This document shows positions 63,093 through 64,000 of a DNA stretch of 64,000 nucleotides, piece after piece. The notes beneath the pieces were generated by a model that was not told the origin of the DNA, searched no databases, and saw nothing but the letters and a program-made list of their open reading frames with translations. The first letter of the stretch is position 1. Each line of letters begins with the position of its first letter. The stretch spans positions 6,730,649 to 6,794,648 of the forward strand of contig NW_025062477.1 in the NCBI RefSeq assembly GCF_000002995.4. The letters run 5' to 3'. Made by a program: the position numbers and the translations under genes. Source of the stretch: Brugia malayi (Eukaryota > Nematoda > Chromadorea > Rhabditida > Onchocercidae).

Positions 63093-64000
63093 GTAAGCTT
63101 GAACGAATTCTATTTTTCTACGTTTTCTAACAAAGCCAACATTAGCAAATTTTTTCGAATAAGAGGTCAAGGAGGCAAGCATGATATCCTAATGAAATTG
63201 TTGGTAAAGTAAAATGAGGGATGGAAGAATTTCAATTCTGATAATTTAAAGATATTTTTCATTTCATTATAAACTTATCAACTCTTCAGTCTTTCCGCGT
63301 CCGTGCTAGAATCTTCTGCCATTAACATCCAGAAAAAACGTTTCTTTCATTTTTTATTTTTATCTCAACAAGTCATCGTTCACTATTCAATTGACATTAA
63401 ATAAATGAAATTAATTTGGAGGAAGAATGGAAGTTAAATAGTTTCAAAAAACATATTTCAATGATTGATGTGTTTAATGACTTGTTGCATCTTTGCATAT
63501 CTTTTTCATTTAATGTTTCATTCTTCTTTTTAAACATTTAAAGTTCATCGGCTCTCCTAAACTACGTGTTATTTCGCAGGTATTACACCTTGTGTGTTCT
63601 ATCGGTGACATTTTAAGGACTGAGCAATAATAAAGCAAACAACTGAAAGTATCTGGTTTTTGCAAATTAAGTTTTATTTTGTCATGATAGTTGGTTAATG
63701 CGTACATAAACATTTTGGTTTACGTTTATCTATCTCTTACTCAAACAAACCGTTAAATAATATGAACCCGAAAATGAGAACATACAAGAATGTTAACCAG
63801 GATTGGTGGAATTACTGCTTTTGTAAAATTACTACCGAATCAGAGCATTGATAAAAAGAATAAATCATCATTTTACAATTTCTGAATATTCCCCTTGAAA
63901 TTTCCAACTATTTTCTTTTTAATTTCCTTTACTTTTTTTCAAAGTCTTTCCGTCTGTTTTATTCATAATTTGCATTTTCATTTCTTATTATAATATCCCA
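63093..64000 (+). other. dys-1 intron 12, no exon seen
   Basis: Sequence after a GAA|GTAAGC donor. No further spectrin-repeat exon could be found before the window ends, so the rest of dystrophin lies to the right. Confidence 0.6.

Noticed and set aside
63583..63630. Exon-like segment after TTTCGCAG
   Set aside because: It reaches a TAA within 17 codons and shows no spectrin-repeat residues, so it was not added to dystrophin.
1..64000. tRNA, rRNA, spliced-leader RNA, CRISPR and operon searches
   Set aside because: By eye there were no tRNA B-box contexts, no SL1 sequence, no spaced palindromic repeat arrays, and no same-strand gene pairs within typical nematode operon distance.

Overview
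This window is nuclear DNA from a nematode, most likely a spirurid/filarial worm. It is AT-rich (about 70% A+T by eye, not computed). Genes are split by short introns with nematode-type TTTCAG acceptors, and the predicted proteins match animal families at nematode-like distances. No bacterial, viral or plasmid genes were seen. All gene models were built by hand from open frames, splice-site phase and remembered family sequences; no search or alignment program was run.

Layout. (1) 1-1664: no gene, one microsatellite. (2) 1665-3950 (+): dic-1, mitochondrial dicarboxylate carrier. (3) 5202-9361 (-): an MTSS1/ABBA-type I-BAR protein. (4) 9362-17268: a large gene-poor gap with an LTR-like repeat, a higher-GC patch and one orphan exon-like frame. 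(5) 17269-18152 (+): a tiny CFAP97-domain protein, convergent with (6) ric-19 (ICA69 family) at 18447-23768 (-). (7) 24008-26240 (+): SNIP1, an FHA-domain protein, divergent from ric-19. (8) 26241-33285: gene-poor, with a 37-bp minisatellite. (9) 33286-35166 (+): tppp-1. (10) 36381-37287 (-): rpl-13, divergent from (11) TCF25/NULP1 at 37973-45298 (+). (12) 47665-49496 (+): RNA polymerase III subunit RPC6. (13) 49497-53046: gap ending in a C-rich leader. (14) 53047-63092 (+): the first 12 coding exons of dystrophin (dys-1), which runs off the window.

The genes do not form a pathway; most are housekeeping or neuromuscular loci of a typical worm chromosome. The clearest large-scale signal is conserved gene neighbourhood: ric-19, SNIP1, tppp-1 and rpl-13 all lie, from memory, in the C. 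elegans clone C32E8 on chromosome I. No operon spacing was found, and the strands alternate.

No clear undescribed biological system was found. The best leads are three introns whose homology-preferred donor is GC instead of GT (one in TCF25, two in dys-1), a 377-bp LTR-like segment present twice at about 99% identity, an almost homogeneous 37-bp tandem array, possible reading-frame-changing alternative splicing in ric-19, and possible nested ORFs in the last TCF25 intron.
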